Notes: a model not told the origin generated them from the letters alone. A DNA stretch of 64,000 nt from Deltaproteobacteria bacterium (GCA_014191855.1 BJHF01000004.1:50937-114936), one strand, 5' to 3'. Shown: positions 19,029 through 28,061, counted from the first letter of the stretch. Translations and numbers: made by a program.

Positions 19029-19553
19029 ATGCGATTGGTTCTTCTTGCGCCCCTCAGCCTACTTCTCGCATGTGCCGACTCCGCCACGGTGGATGGAAAC
19101 AAGCACGGCGGCGGGCGCGACAGCGGTGGCGACGACACGGGTGAGGACTTCAGCTCCCCGTTCACTGGCGCGTGGACAGGCACGGCGGGCGGCTACGCGC
19201 AGTTCTACGATGACTGGGAAACCGCGCCGTACTGCGAGGGCGCGGTAACGGCGACCGTTGCGGCGACGGGCGCCATCACCGGCTCGGGCGAGTGCGAGAT
19301 CATCGCGGAAAGCCCCTACCAGGGCGAGCTGTTCGACGTCACCCTCTCGGGCCAGGTAACCGCAACGGGTGAGCTGGCGTTGGATGTGACGATCTCCGAA
19401 GAAACGGAGAGCCACGGCTTTGGTGACACGGCTGCGGTTGGCACAGGGGATGCGACGGCGAAAACCCTGAGCGCCGAGGGCGACACGATGTATTACCCCA
19501 CGGGGCTGGACGCGATCCTGGCGTTTGTGCGGGTGGAGCTGGCGGGGTCGTAG
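19029..19553 (+). CDS. Putative lipoprotein, unknown function
   Basis: 174 residues. Leader MRLVLLAPLSLLLAC with a lipobox (LLAC) and a basic residue, then a Gly/Asp-rich linker (about 20-40) and a beta-rich domain (about 45-170) with GAWTGTAGGYAQF and alternating Gly/Thr strands, resembling small outer-membrane or surface beta-barrel/lipocalin-like lipoproteins. No family recognised. Divergent from cphA. Confidence 0.65.
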   Translation: MRLVLLAPLSLLLACADSATVDGNKHGGGRDSGGDDTGEDFSSPFTGAWTGTAGGYAQFYDDWETAPYCEGAVTATVAATGAITGSGECEIIAESPYQGELFDVTLSGQVTATGELALDVTISEETESHGFGDTAAVGTGDATAKTLSAEGDTMYYPTGLDAILAFVRVELAGS

Positions 19554-19650
19554 CGCGGTTGCGGCTGGTTCCGCACGAGTCACCGGAGCGATCTCCGATC
19601 GCGTTGCGATGGGTCGGAGCTTACCAGCCGGAAGATCGTTTCCGCTGTCG

Positions 19651-19736
19651 GTCGGGGTCGGCCCTTCCTCCCTCCGGGCGGGCCAACCCCGACCTCGAGG
19701 GTCGGCACCCTTGTCGCGAAGCGCGCAACGGGTGCC
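19651..19736. terminator. Two hairpins between convergent genes
   Basis: First stem: 14-base arms at 19651-19664 and 19680-19693 with one mismatch. Second stem: GGCACCC (19704-19710) with GGGTGCC (19730-19736), continued inwards by TTG/CAA and CGCG/CGCG with two single-base bulges around an AAG loop. They lie between the stops of genes converging from 19553 and 19749, consistent with a bidirectional terminator or an extragenic palindrome. No T tract. Confidence 0.45.
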
Positions 19737-19748
19737 TCGCGGCCGCGC

Positions 19749-20189
19749 TCATCGCGCTGACCCTTCCGGCGCTGCCTTCCCCTGCTTTGCCCAGATCCAG
19801 TACGCGCCGAGCCCAAGCACCGGATCGAGCACGCAGAACGTCAAGCCCAGCGGCGCTTGGAGCTGGCCGGTGAGGACGAGCGGGAGCAGGAAGACCGGCA
19901 CCAGAAGCCGATCGAGCACGGTGGCCAGGCCGAAGCGCTCGGAGTTTGTGCGCCCGCCGATGAAGTAGAACCACCCGATGAACACCACGACCATCCCCAG
20001 CGCCCGCATCATGCCTTCCTCGAAGCCGACGAACGGCGCCATCCCGGGGACGAAGCTGAGCAGTCCCGGGGCGAGGTAGAACACCGCCCCGGTGGCGATG
20101 TAAAACAGCCCGTTGGCCTGGGTGTAGCGCGCGAGCGGTGAGAGGGGTGTTTCGGGAGGGGCGAACAGGAGGGTGAGCCAGTGGGGCAT
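19749..20189 (-). CDS. Small integral membrane protein, four helices
   Basis: 146 residues with four hydrophobic segments, at about 24-44 (ANGLFYIATGAVFYLAPGLL), 60-80 (MMRALGMVVVFIGWFYFIGG), 90-108 and 112-132. Short N- and C-termini. Resembles small DUF-type inner-membrane proteins but no family could be named and no catalytic residues are seen. ATG at 20189; divergent from the subtilase gene with about 190 bases between. Confidence 0.7.
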   Translation of the reverse strand: MPHWLTLLFAPPETPLSPLARYTQANGLFYIATGAVFYLAPGLLSFVPGMAPFVGFEEGMMRALGMVVVFIGWFYFIGGRTNSERFGLATVLDRLLVPVFLLPLVLTGQLQAPLGLTFCVLDPVLGLGAYWIWAKQGKAAPEGSAR

Positions 20190-20382
20190 CGGTGGCGCTC
20201 AAGGGGTGTGGGTGATGCTACACGGGTTCGCCGCCCAGGTGGGCGGGGAGGGGCGCCGCCGCCGGGGCGTCGCTGCCTCGGTTCACGCGAGAGTGGGGCG
20301 CGGATGCCCCGCTCGCTGCGCAGTTTTGTCCCAACCTCGTTGGCACGCGGCTTGCTGTCGTGCGGGCGAACCGCGAGCGCCG

Positions 20383-21906
20383 ATGTTGTTCTTCCTGCTG
20401 GCCTGCGCCGATGTGCCCGATGGTGCCCCCGAGCTCGTGGACACCGAGCCCTACCTCGACGGCGAGGTGCTGGTTCGTGTCACGGGCGACGCCGTGACGC
20501 AGATGCACGTGGAGGAGGATCACGACGTGGCGGAGGTGGAGCGGATGGACGGGATCGCCGTGGTGCGGCTGGCGTTCGACGCCGAGCGGCCTGTCCGTGG
20601 TGTGCTGGCCGACCTCGGCGACGACTACCGCGTGGAATTCGTGGAGCCCAACCACCTCGTCCGCACGTACGCGGGCGCGGTGAACGACAGCTACGCCGGG
20701 TACCAGTGGAATTTGGACGCCGTGGCGGCGCCCGCGGCCTGGGCGACGACGACGGGCCAAGGGGTGACGGTGGCGGTGCTGGACACGGGCGTTCGCACGG
20801 GCGGCCCCGACGGAATTACCAAGTTGCTGGGCGGCTACGATTATTACAGCGGGGACAACAACCCTTCGGATGGCAATGGCCACGGCACCTTTGTGGCGGG
20901 CACCATCGGGCAGAAGACGAACAATGGCGAGGGTGTGGCAGGGGTCGCTTACAACGCCACGATCCTGCCGGTGAAGGTGATGGGCGACGACGGCACGGGC
21001 GACATCGGCGCCATCGCGAACGGGCTCGTTTATGCCACCGACAGTGGCGCCAAGGTGGTGAACTTGTCACTGGGATCGGCCTACCCAAGCTCGACGCTGG
21101 AGTCGGCCTGCAAGTACGCGCATGATCGGGGCGTGACGGTGGTGGCGGCTTCCGGGAACGAGTACGCGACCGACCTCAGCTACCCGGCCCGGTACGAGTC
21201 GGTGATCGCGGTCGGGGCGGTCGGGTTTTCGGGTGGGCGCGCCGGCTACAGCAACCGGGGAACGGGGCTGGACCTGGTGGCGCCGGGGGGAGACCTCTCG
21301 AAGGACGAGAACGGCGACGGCTACGCCGACGGAATCCTGCAGGAGACCATCGAGAGCGGCGCTTGGACATACACCTTCTGGGAGGGGACGTCGATGGCGG
21401 CGCCGCACGTGAGCGCGGTCGCGGCGCTGCTCTACGCGGCGGGGGCGAACGGCCCGGACCAGGTGTACGGCCTGCTCACGGCGAGCGCGAGGGACCGGGG
21501 GAGCGCGGGGTACGACACATCCTATGGGTATGGCTCGGTGGACGCGGCGGCGGCGCTTGCGGCGTTGAAGGCGGGGGGATCGACGGGAGGGTCGGGCGGA
21601 GAGGCGTGGGTGGACGAGGGTGAGGAGGCCCCGCCAGCGCCGGCGGGCGACACGCTTGCGCCCGCCATTCGCGACGTGAGCGGCTACACCCAGGGCAAGA
21701 AGTTCACCCTGCAGTGGACGACCGATGAACCCGCCACGACCTACGCCAACTTCACATCGTACGGGCTCTACGGCGACGACACGCTGACGACCGTTCACGC
21801 GCTCTCCCTCAACGGAAGTGTGGGCTCCACGTACACCTTCACCCTGGTCAGCGCCGACGCGGCGGGTAACACCGCCGAATCCACGCCCTACTCGATCAAG
21901 CTCTGA
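20383..21906 (+). CDS. Subtilisin-like serine protease, predicted lipoprotein (S8 family)
   Basis: 507 residues. ATG at 20383 gives MLFFLLAC, a very short leader with a lipobox; earlier frame contains no protein-like sequence. An inhibitor-like propeptide (about 25-95, VLVRVTGDAV to YRVEFVEPNH) precedes the S8 domain with the catalytic Asp in VAVLDTGV (about 135), His in GNGHGTFVAGT (about 169), oxyanion Asn in VVAASGNE and Ser in GTSMAAPHVSA (about 333). A beta-sandwich domain of about 80 residues at the end (from DTLAPAIRDV) may bind substrate. Followed 8 bases later by another lipoprotein gene. Confidence 0.9.
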   Translation: MLFFLLACADVPDGAPELVDTEPYLDGEVLVRVTGDAVTQMHVEEDHDVAEVERMDGIAVVRLAFDAERPVRGVLADLGDDYRVEFVEPNHLVRTYAGAVNDSYAGYQWNLDAVAAPAAWATTTGQGVTVAVLDTGVRTGGPDGITKLLGGYDYYSGDNNPSDGNGHGTFVAGTIGQKTNNGEGVAGVAYNATILPVKVMGDDGTGDIGAIANGLVYATDSGAKVVNLSLGSAYPSSTLESACKYAHDRGVTVVAASGNEYATDLSYPARYESVIAVGAVGFSGGRAGYSNRGTGLDLVAPGGDLSKDENGDGYADGILQETIESGAWTYTFWEGTSMAAPHVSAVAALLYAAGANGPDQVYGLLTASARDRGSAGYDTSYGYGSVDAAAALAALKAGGSTGGSGGEAWVDEGEEAPPAPAGDTLAPAIRDVSGYTQGKKFTLQWTTDEPATTYANFTSYGLYGDDTLTTVHALSLNGSVGSTYTFTLVSADAAGNTAESTPYSIKL

Positions 21907-21914
21907 GGTTCGCG

Positions 21915-22631
21915 ATGACTCCAATTCGTAGCTTCACCCTGCTTCTTTCCCTCTCCGGATGCGCCTTCGGCCTTGAGACGGGGCTCTCGGCCACCCCGAT
22001 CCCCGCGCGCGCGGGCGGGGGCGTCGTTCATGATGGAGGCGCGGCCGCGGAGGACGAAGGACTGCCGCTCACGTCGGTGGATCTGACCGGGCGCTTGTAC
22101 GCGATGTCCGCGGAGGACATGACGGTGACGGAGCCGCCGGGGCTCGCGGGCTTGTGGGACAAGGTGCTGACGACGCCGCTTTTGGTCTACGTCGAGAAGG
22201 AGACAGAAGACGAGCTGCGGCTGGACACGGCGCTCGCCAACGCCGACGGCACCCAGAACCTCTGTGAGAAGGTGCGTCAGTTCCCTGATGCAAGCTGGCA
22301 GGAGAACCCGGTGTTCGCCGCCGGCCCCGGCGCGTTCGACACCAGCTTCGCCGGAAGCGCGGCCACCGTGCGCGACGTGGAGCTGTCGGGCGTGATCGAC
22401 GAGTACGGCTTCGGTTGGCGCGATGGCACGCTCGATGCGACGCTGGACACCCGCGAGTTGAAGCCGGCGCTCGGCGGGCTCGACGATGTGTGTGCGCTGG
22501 TGTCGGATCTCGGCGGGGAGTGTTTCGCGTGTACCGACGGGGAGATCGCGTGTTTCACGCTCTCGATCGAGGATGTGACGGCGCGGTTCGTGGATGCTGA
22601 ATTCGACGTGACGCCGGAGTGTGAGGGGTAG
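21915..22631 (+). CDS. Putative lipoprotein, unknown function
   Basis: 238 residues. Leader MTPIRSFTLLLSLSGC with a lipobox. Mature part has five Cys, three of them clustered near the end (GGECFACTDGEIACF), and DLTGRLYAMSAEDM at the start. No known family recognised. It starts 8 bases after the subtilase stop, so the two are likely cotranscribed, and it could be a substrate, inhibitor or partner of the protease. Confidence 0.7.
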   Translation: MTPIRSFTLLLSLSGCAFGLETGLSATPIPARAGGGVVHDGGAAAEDEGLPLTSVDLTGRLYAMSAEDMTVTEPPGLAGLWDKVLTTPLLVYVEKETEDELRLDTALANADGTQNLCEKVRQFPDASWQENPVFAAGPGAFDTSFAGSAATVRDVELSGVIDEYGFGWRDGTLDATLDTRELKPALGGLDDVCALVSDLGGECFACTDGEIACFTLSIEDVTARFVDAEFDVTPECEG

Positions 22632-22975
22632 GACGGGCTACGGACTACGGGGGAGAGGGCGCCTGACGGCGCGGGGCGTGGAGGGCCACCGGGAGGTATC
22701 CCGCCCGATTTGCGACAGCCCTCGGGGCATCCTAGGCCATTTGTGACAGCGCGGCGTCGGCGAGCGCGCGACCGGGATGCGCGGAATCGACGAACGCCGG
22801 GAATTCCGGGGACGGACGCCTCCCTGTCCCCTCGAAAGGTCGATCCCATCGCAATTGCATGGGGATACCTCCCCGGACTGTCGCATTCTTGGGGGGATAG
22901 GGTGGCACCCACCCCGGGGACGTTCACGGCGGGCACGGGGACCCGCCCCTACCCGGGCGGCGTTACGTCCCCCCC
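22632..22975. other. 345-base upstream region of the ABC importer operon, with repeated motif
   Basis: No gene seen. Contains two direct copies of ATTTGYGACAGC at 22708-22719 and 22739-22750 (31 bases apart) and a third, inverted, degenerate copy (ACTGTCGCATTC) at 22877-22888. These could be a regulator's sites; the operon promoter should lie here. Confidence 0.35.
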
Positions 22976-24148
22976 GTGCTCCTCCCGCTGTTCTTCGCCT
23001 GCGCGGCCGACCCGGCCGTTGCGCCCTCTCCGCCCACGCCCGTGCCTGCGCCATCCGAGCCCGCGCCGACCTGGTTCATCGAACGAAAGCAGGTTTCTCC
23101 CGAGTCGGTGGCCTGGCTCAAGGCGCAGGGCTGGTGGCCGCTGAAGGTGGGGTACTTCGCCGATGTGCCTGCGTTCTCCGTGCACTGGGCGGTGATGCGG
23201 GCCGACGGGATGCTGGAGAAGCGCGGGTTGGAGGTGGAGTACCAGACGTTCAATTCCGGTCCGCCGATCCTTGAGGCGTTCATGGCCGGGCAGACCCAGG
23301 TGACCCATTACGGCGACTTCCCGTTCTGGAACACGGTGGACAAGGGCGTGCCGGCGATGGCCTTCGCGGTGACGGGCGTGAACAACGAGGTCGCGCTCGT
23401 CGTGCCGGGCGACTCGCCGTTCCACACGCTCGACGAGCTCCGGGCAGCCGATCACGAGCTGGTGATCGGCACAACACTGGGGAGCTACGCCGAGTTCTAC
23501 CTGCGATCCATCCCCGACCTCCACTACCGCATCGCGGGAATGGGCATGCGCGACGCGCAGGGGGTACCGAAGGGCGTGGACGCCGTGGCGATCTGGGACC
23601 CGCACTTGTCGTTCGCGCTGGGGAAGGGGCTCGGTCGCAAGATCGACAATGTCTACCCGTGGTATTTTCCCACCGGCTATGAGTTTGCCCGGGGGGAGAT
23701 TGATGAGCACGCGCCCGACGTGATGCAAGCCCTCGCCGACGCAACCGTGGAGGCGCTGGTCGCAGTGCGGGCCGACCCTGACCGAGCGGCCACGATCTAC
23801 ACCGAGGATCCGCGGGCGAAGGCGTGGTCGAAGGTCGACATCCGCGCCCAGATCGACCGATACATCACCGTGTATCAACCCACCTACAAGTACCTGCATG
23901 CGGACTTCTGGGCTACGGAGGATGCAAGGGTCGTCGCGGCACAATTTGCGGCAGGCCGCCTGACCCGGGATCGCACGGCCGAGGAGCTCAAGTCGAACTT
24001 CGCGCCGCGATACATCGCTGATACATTTTCGCGGCTCGCGTGGGAAGTGCCCAAACAACCGGTGTTCATCCCCGAAGGCTGGGCGGGCACCGTGGGGCAG
24101 CCGCCCTATCCGCCGACGCTGCACGAAAGCAGCGCCCCGCCCCGGTGA
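22976..24148 (+). CDS. ABC transporter substrate-binding lipoprotein, nitrate/sulfonate/taurine type
   Basis: 390 residues. GTG at 22976 gives MLLPLFFAC, again a minimal leader with a lipobox, then a Pro/Ala-rich linker. The mature protein has the type 2 periplasmic binding fold of the SsuA/NrtA/ThiY group: KVGYFADVPAF, GLEVEYQTFNSGPPILEAF, VTHYGDFPFW, AIWDPHLSF. These proteins capture nitrate, sulfonates, taurine or pyrimidines in the periplasm; the substrate cannot be told from sequence. First gene of a four-gene importer operon; stop overlaps the permease start (GTGA). Confidence 0.85.
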   Translation: MLLPLFFACAADPAVAPSPPTPVPAPSEPAPTWFIERKQVSPESVAWLKAQGWWPLKVGYFADVPAFSVHWAVMRADGMLEKRGLEVEYQTFNSGPPILEAFMAGQTQVTHYGDFPFWNTVDKGVPAMAFAVTGVNNEVALVVPGDSPFHTLDELRAADHELVIGTTLGSYAEFYLRSIPDLHYRIAGMGMRDAQGVPKGVDAVAIWDPHLSFALGKGLGRKIDNVYPWYFPTGYEFARGEIDEHAPDVMQALADATVEALVAVRADPDRAATIYTEDPRAKAWSKVDIRAQIDRYITVYQPTYKYLHADFWATEDARVVAAQFAAGRLTRDRTAEELKSNFAPRYIADTFSRLAWEVPKQPVFIPEGWAGTVGQPPYPPTLHESSAPPR

Positions 24149-24879
24149 AGCGGCTCGCTGCGCTTGGGTGGCCGGCTCTCGGCGTCGTGACACTTGTATT
24201 GCTCTGGGTAGGCGCGGCGTTGTACATGGGGAAGCCGCATGTGTTGCCAGGACCGTGGGCGGTCGCGGAGACCATGTTTTCGATGCGCGGTCCGCTCGTG
24301 GTGGCGGCCGCGAAGTCGCTCTCGCGAGTCGGCGTGGGGTGGCTGGCGGCGGCGGCGGTGGCGCTGCCCGCGGGGTGGGCGATGGGCGCGGTGCCGGCGC
24401 TGGATCGGGAGCTTCGGGCACTCCTGAGCCTGTTGCGGCCGATCCCGCCATTCGTCTGGTTGCCGCTGTTGCTGCTTTGGGTCGGGATCGGGGAGCCGAG
24501 CTCGTGGATGGTGTGCTTCGTGGCGGCGCTCTTCCCGATCCTCGCGCATGCGCGGCAGGGCGTGGCCGAAACACCGGTGGCGCTCGCGGCGGCAGCGGAG
24601 AACCTCGGCGCGACGGGTCTCCACCTGTGGGCGCGGGTCCGTGTGCCGGCGGCGCTACCGCTGACGTTCACCGGCTTGAAGGCGGGTTGGTCGCTGGCGT
24701 GGATGAGCGTGGTGGCCGCCGAGCTCGTCGGCGCCGACGGGGGACTCGGGCAGTTGATCCTCGACTCGCGCAACCTGGCGCGCCCCGACCTGGCGATGTC
24801 GGGCATGGCGGTGCTGGGGGCGGTGGCGGCCGTTACGGGCGGCCTTTTGGGCTGGGCGGAACGTCGGGTGGCGGAGTGA
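24145..24879 (+). CDS. ABC transporter permease (first)
   Basis: 244 residues. Binding-protein-dependent permease with about six helices and the EAA-type coupling loop (AAAENLGATGLHLWARVRVPAALP, seen from about residue 150). GTG at 24145 overlaps the binding protein stop. Together with the second permease it should form a heterodimeric channel; the SsuC/TauC/NrtB family usually has a single permease gene working as a homodimer. Confidence 0.87.
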   Translation: MKRLAALGWPALGVVTLVLLWVGAALYMGKPHVLPGPWAVAETMFSMRGPLVVAAAKSLSRVGVGWLAAAAVALPAGWAMGAVPALDRELRALLSLLRPIPPFVWLPLLLLWVGIGEPSSWMVCFVAALFPILAHARQGVAETPVALAAAAENLGATGLHLWARVRVPAALPLTFTGLKAGWSLAWMSVVAAELVGADGGLGQLILDSRNLARPDLAMSGMAVLGAVAAVTGGLLGWAERRVAE

Positions 24880-24886
24880 GCCCTTC

Positions 24887-25606
24887 ATGCGACTGACGGT
24901 GCTCCTGGTGGCGGCGTGGGAGCTGCTCGGGCGGCTGCTCCTCGACGCGCATGACGCGAACTTCGTGCCGATGCCGTCGGGAGTGGCGGTCGAGCTGTTC
25001 GCCGTCGCCGGGAGCGGCGAGCTCTGGGCGGCGCTCTGGCGATCGGCGCTGCGCGTGGCGGTTGGAGGCTCGGTCGGCGCGGCGCTCGGCGTGCTGGCGG
25101 GGGCCTTGGGCGCGAGCGGGCGCGCCGGGGCCGTACTGCGGGCGCCGCTTGCGTTGTTGAGGCCGATCCCTCCGATCGCATGGATCCCCCTTACGTTGTT
25201 GTGGTTTGGCGTGAGCGAGCTGCAGCAGGTCGTGATCCTTGCTGGCGCGACGTTTCACGTGGTGGCGTTGGGCGTGGGAGACGCGGCGCGGCGGGTGCCG
25301 GAGGGGCTGGTGGCCGCGGCGCGGAACCTGGGCGCGGGGGTGGGCTTGACCACGGAGGTACGCGTGCGCGCCGCGCTCCCCGGGGTACTCACCGCGGTGC
25401 GTGAAGGCTTCGCGGTAGCGTGGTTTGTCTTGGTGGCGGCGGAGTTCGTTTCGGCAGCGCAGGGCGTGGGCGTGCTTGTGTTGGAGGGGCGAGACCTGCT
25501 GCTGCCCGCGCGTACGTTCGTCGGAATGGGGGCGCTGGCCGCCGCAGGAGCGCTCACCGACTGGGCGGTTCGCGGCGCGTCGGGGTGGCTCGTGAGGTGG
25601 ACATGA
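24887..25606 (+). CDS. ABC transporter permease (second)
   Basis: 239 residues. Same family as the preceding gene (LLRPIPPIAWIPLTLLWFG matches LLRPIPPFVWLPLLLLWVG there), with its own coupling loop (AAARNLGAGVGLTTEVRVRAALP). ATG at 24887 is seven bases after the first permease stop; its own stop overlaps the ATPase start as ATGA. The pair probably arose by duplication. Confidence 0.87.
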   Translation: MRLTVLLVAAWELLGRLLLDAHDANFVPMPSGVAVELFAVAGSGELWAALWRSALRVAVGGSVGAALGVLAGALGASGRAGAVLRAPLALLRPIPPIAWIPLTLLWFGVSELQQVVILAGATFHVVALGVGDAARRVPEGLVAAARNLGAGVGLTTEVRVRAALPGVLTAVREGFAVAWFVLVAAEFVSAAQGVGVLVLEGRDLLLPARTFVGMGALAAAGALTDWAVRGASGWLVRWT

Positions 25607-26358
25607 TCCGATTGCGTAGCGTGAACAAGGCCTTTGCTCCAGCGGCGGGCGGGCCGGCGGTGGACGCGCTCGTGGGCTTCGACCTTGAGGTGGGTGGCGG
25701 GGAGATCGTCGCGATCCTGGGGCCAAGCGGCTCGGGGAAGACGACGGTGCTCAAGCTGGTGGCCGGCTTCGAGCGGGCGGACGCGGGCGTGGTGGAGGTG
25801 AACGGCGCACCGGTGACGACGATCTCGCCCCAGCGGGTGCTCGTTCAGCAAGACAGCGCGCTCTTTCCCTGGCTCAACGTGGAGGACAATATTGGCTTCG
25901 GGCTCCGCGCGCAGGGGCGAGCGGACGGCACGGCGGTTGGCCAGTGGGTACGCCGTCTGGGTCTGGTTGGCGCCGAGCGCCGCTATCCAAAGGAGCTGTC
26001 GGGTGGGATGCGGCAGCGCGTCGCGCTGGCACGGGCGCTCGCAGTGCGCCCAGAGGTGCTGTTGTTGGACGAGCCATTCGGCGCGTTGGACGCGATCTCC
26101 CGTGATACAATGCAGGATGTGTTGGAGGAGGCGTGGTCGATCACGCGCCCGAGCGTGATCCTGGTGACGCACTCCGTGGACGAGGCGCTGCGGCTGGCGG
26201 ATCGGGTGGTGGTCGTGTCGGAGCGCCCCGCCAGAGTTCGCGCGACCGTGGAGGTGCCGGCGGGGCGCCCGCGGGACGTCGCCGCGATGGGCGAGCTGCG
26301 CCGAGCGCTGCGGGAGGTGATTCGGGGGGGCGATGCGATGCCGGGCGAGGGGGCCTGA
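25603..26358 (+). CDS. ABC transporter ATP-binding protein
   Basis: 251 residues. Walker A GPSGSGKTT (about 42), Q-loop VLVQQDSALFPW, signature LSGGMRQRVALARAL (about 129), Walker B VLLLDEPFGALD (about 152) and switch His in LVTHSVDEAL. Matches the SsuB/NrtD/TauB type ATPase. ATG at 25603 overlaps the permease stop; the longer open frame upstream is the permease read in another frame. Last gene of the operon. Confidence 0.93.
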   Translation: MIRLRSVNKAFAPAAGGPAVDALVGFDLEVGGGEIVAILGPSGSGKTTVLKLVAGFERADAGVVEVNGAPVTTISPQRVLVQQDSALFPWLNVEDNIGFGLRAQGRADGTAVGQWVRRLGLVGAERRYPKELSGGMRQRVALARALAVRPEVLLLDEPFGALDAISRDTMQDVLEEAWSITRPSVILVTHSVDEALRLADRVVVVSERPARVRATVEVPAGRPRDVAAMGELRRALREVIRGGDAMPGEGA

Positions 26359-26389
26359 CGACCCCATCGGGCCGCTGGCATCGCCCTGC

Positions 26390-26638
26390 TCAGTCCTCGG
26401 GTTTTTCGGGATCGACCATCGCTCGGGCCAGCATGTCGTCGAAGAGCTGTGCCACCTCCTCGGGAACCTCTTCGTTGGCGAGGTCGGCGCCGATCGCGAC
26501 CGTTTCGTCGTAGGTGGAGAGCAGGTTTCGGCAACAAGAGCAGATGGCGGCGTGGAATTGGAGGGAGAGGCGCACGTGGAGGGGCAGCTCGCGGTCGCGA
26601 TACGCCATCACGCGTTCGGTGAGCTCCTTGCAGGTCAT
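26390..26638 (-). CDS. Zinc-finger anti-sigma factor
   Basis: 82 residues. A short zf-HC2-like domain: Cys in MTCKELTE, then His-x3-Cys-x2-Cys in FHAAICSCC (about 29-36), followed by an acidic tail. No membrane segment, so it would be a soluble zinc-binding anti-sigma. Start ATG at 26638 overlaps the ECF sigma stop as ATGA, the usual coupling. Such zinc fingers often sense redox or thiol stress. Confidence 0.8.
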   Translation of the reverse strand: MTCKELTERVMAYRDRELPLHVRLSLQFHAAICSCCRNLLSTYDETVAIGADLANEEVPEEVAQLFDDMLARAMVDPEKPED

Positions 26639-27216
26639 GGGCGGGCTCCGAGCTCGAGGGCGAGCCACTCGCGGAGCTGGAGTCGGGCTCGGTGCAAGCG
26701 AGTTTTGACGTTCGCCACCTGGAGGCCGGTGAGCTCGGCGATCTCTTCCATCGAGAGGTGTTGCGTATCGGCGAGCGCCCACAGCTCCCGATGATCGTCC
26801 GGTAGGCGGTCCGCGAGGCGGGCGAGGCGGCGAGCGAGGCGGGCGCGATCGAGGGCATCGTCGGGGCGCTCGGGCCAGGCGGAGATGTCGTCGCGACGGT
26901 GACCGTCGGCTTCGAAGAGGGCGTCCAGATCATCCATGGGTTCAACCGGTTTGCGGCGGCGGGTTCTGAGCCGCATCCGCGCGTGGTTGAGCGCGATCTG
27001 GCCCATCCAGGCGTGGAGCGCCGTGTCGTCGCGCAGGGTGGAGAGGCTGCGCCAGGCGCTGGTGAGCGTGTCCTGAAGGACGTCGAGGGCATCTTGCCGG
27101 TCGCGCGTCACCGACCACGCGATCCCGTAGAGGCGATCCCGCTGGGCCACGCACAGCTCGGTGAACGCGCTGCGATCACGGGCGCGCAAACGGTCGAGCA
27201 GCGGGTTGGCGGACAC
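26635..27216 (-). CDS. ECF-type RNA polymerase sigma factor
   Basis: 193 residues. Region 2 (AFTELCVAQRDRLYGIAWSVTRDRQDALDVLQDTLTSAWRS, about 17-57) and region 4 (DHRELWALADTQHLSMEEIAELTGLQVANVKTRLHRARLQL, about 140-180) are both recognisable, separated by a charged linker. Its anti-sigma overlaps. Divergent from ftsQ by 134 bases, a layout in which an autoregulated promoter often serves the sigma gene. Confidence 0.9.
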   Translation of the reverse strand: MSANPLLDRLRARDRSAFTELCVAQRDRLYGIAWSVTRDRQDALDVLQDTLTSAWRSLSTLRDDTALHAWMGQIALNHARMRLRTRRRKPVEPMDDLDALFEADGHRRDDISAWPERPDDALDRARLARRLARLADRLPDDHRELWALADTQHLSMEEIAELTGLQVANVKTRLHRARLQLREWLALELGARP

Positions 27217-27298
27217 GGCACGCGGCGTAGCATCCCCCCAGGATGCCGGCGAGCCGCGCCGCGATTCCGGGAAAGTGAAAAATAGTTTGGCTCTTGCC

Positions 27299-27327
27299 TT
27301 GTCAAGAGGTGCAACATCCAGTATCCA
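27299..27327 (+). promoter_or_regulatory. Candidate sigma70-type promoter for ftsQ
   Basis: TTGTCA at 27299-27304 (five of six matches to the -35 consensus) is 17 bases from TATCCA at 27322-27327 (three of six to -10). Lies 24 bases before the ftsQ ATG in a locally A/T-rich stretch of the divergent region. Confidence 0.35.
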
Positions 27328-27350
27328 ATCAGTTCAAGCCCCGACTCCCC

Positions 27351-28061
27351 ATGCTCCGCGCCCTTCGCCTCGCCCTGTACCCCACCCTCGCGCTCGCCCT
27401 CGCGGGCGGGGCGGCGTGGTTGCTGTGCGCTTCGCCGTGGCTGCGGTACCAGAGCCTGGAGGTGGTCGGCAATGATCGGGCGTCTGTGGCGCATCTTCGC
27501 CATCTCGCGAACCTCCAGCAGGGGGAGCCGCTGGTGCTCCTGGATCTCGACGAGGCCGTGGCGGGTGTGCGTCGGCACCCATGGGTGCGCGATGCCTCGG
27601 CAACGCGCCTGTTCCCGACTGGCGTGCGGCTGGCCATTGAGGAGCGGGTGCCGGTGGCCCTCGTGCAGCTCGATGGGTTGTTCCTCGTGGATGCTGAGGG
27701 GGTGGTGTTCACCCGCGCCCAGGCGGGGGACTTTGACTACCCCGTGCTCACGGGCTTCGACGCGGGCCTGGTTGCGACGCAGCCCGAGGTGGGGCGTCGG
27801 CTGGTTCGCGAGGGGCTCGATTGGCTCGCCGCAGCCCAGGCGCAGGGCGGCCTTCGGGAAGACGAGCTCTCCGAGCTTCGCTTCGACATGAAGACGGGTT
27901 ATACCCTCACCCTTCGTAACGGCGGACAAGTGCTCCTCGGCTTCGCCGACAAGGAGCGCGTAGCCCGCCTCGCGATGCTCACCGCCCAGGGTCTCGACCT
28001 CTCGGCCCCCCAACGCGTCGATCTCGCCTCCGAGCGCCTCGCCGTCGTCACCCCGCTCTGA
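27351..28061 (+). CDS. ftsQ: Cell division protein FtsQ
   Basis: 236 residues. Short cytoplasmic N-terminus, one membrane helix (about 8-28, [16 protein letters not shown]), POTRA domain ([29 protein letters not shown]) and the FtsQ beta domain with [29 protein letters not shown]. FtsQ connects early and late divisome proteins in the periplasm. ATG at 27351 is the first Met that leaves a normal length. ftsZ follows at 28153. Confidence 0.88.
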   Translation: MLRALRLALYPTLALALAGGAAWLLCASPWLRYQSLEVVGNDRASVAHLRHLANLQQGEPLVLLDLDEAVAGVRRHPWVRDASATRLFPTGVRLAIEERVPVALVQLDGLFLVDAEGVVFTRAQAGDFDYPVLTGFDAGLVATQPEVGRRLVREGLDWLAAAQAQGGLREDELSELRFDMKTGYTLTLRNGGQVLLGFADKERVARLAMLTAQGLDLSAPQRVDLASERLAVVTPL

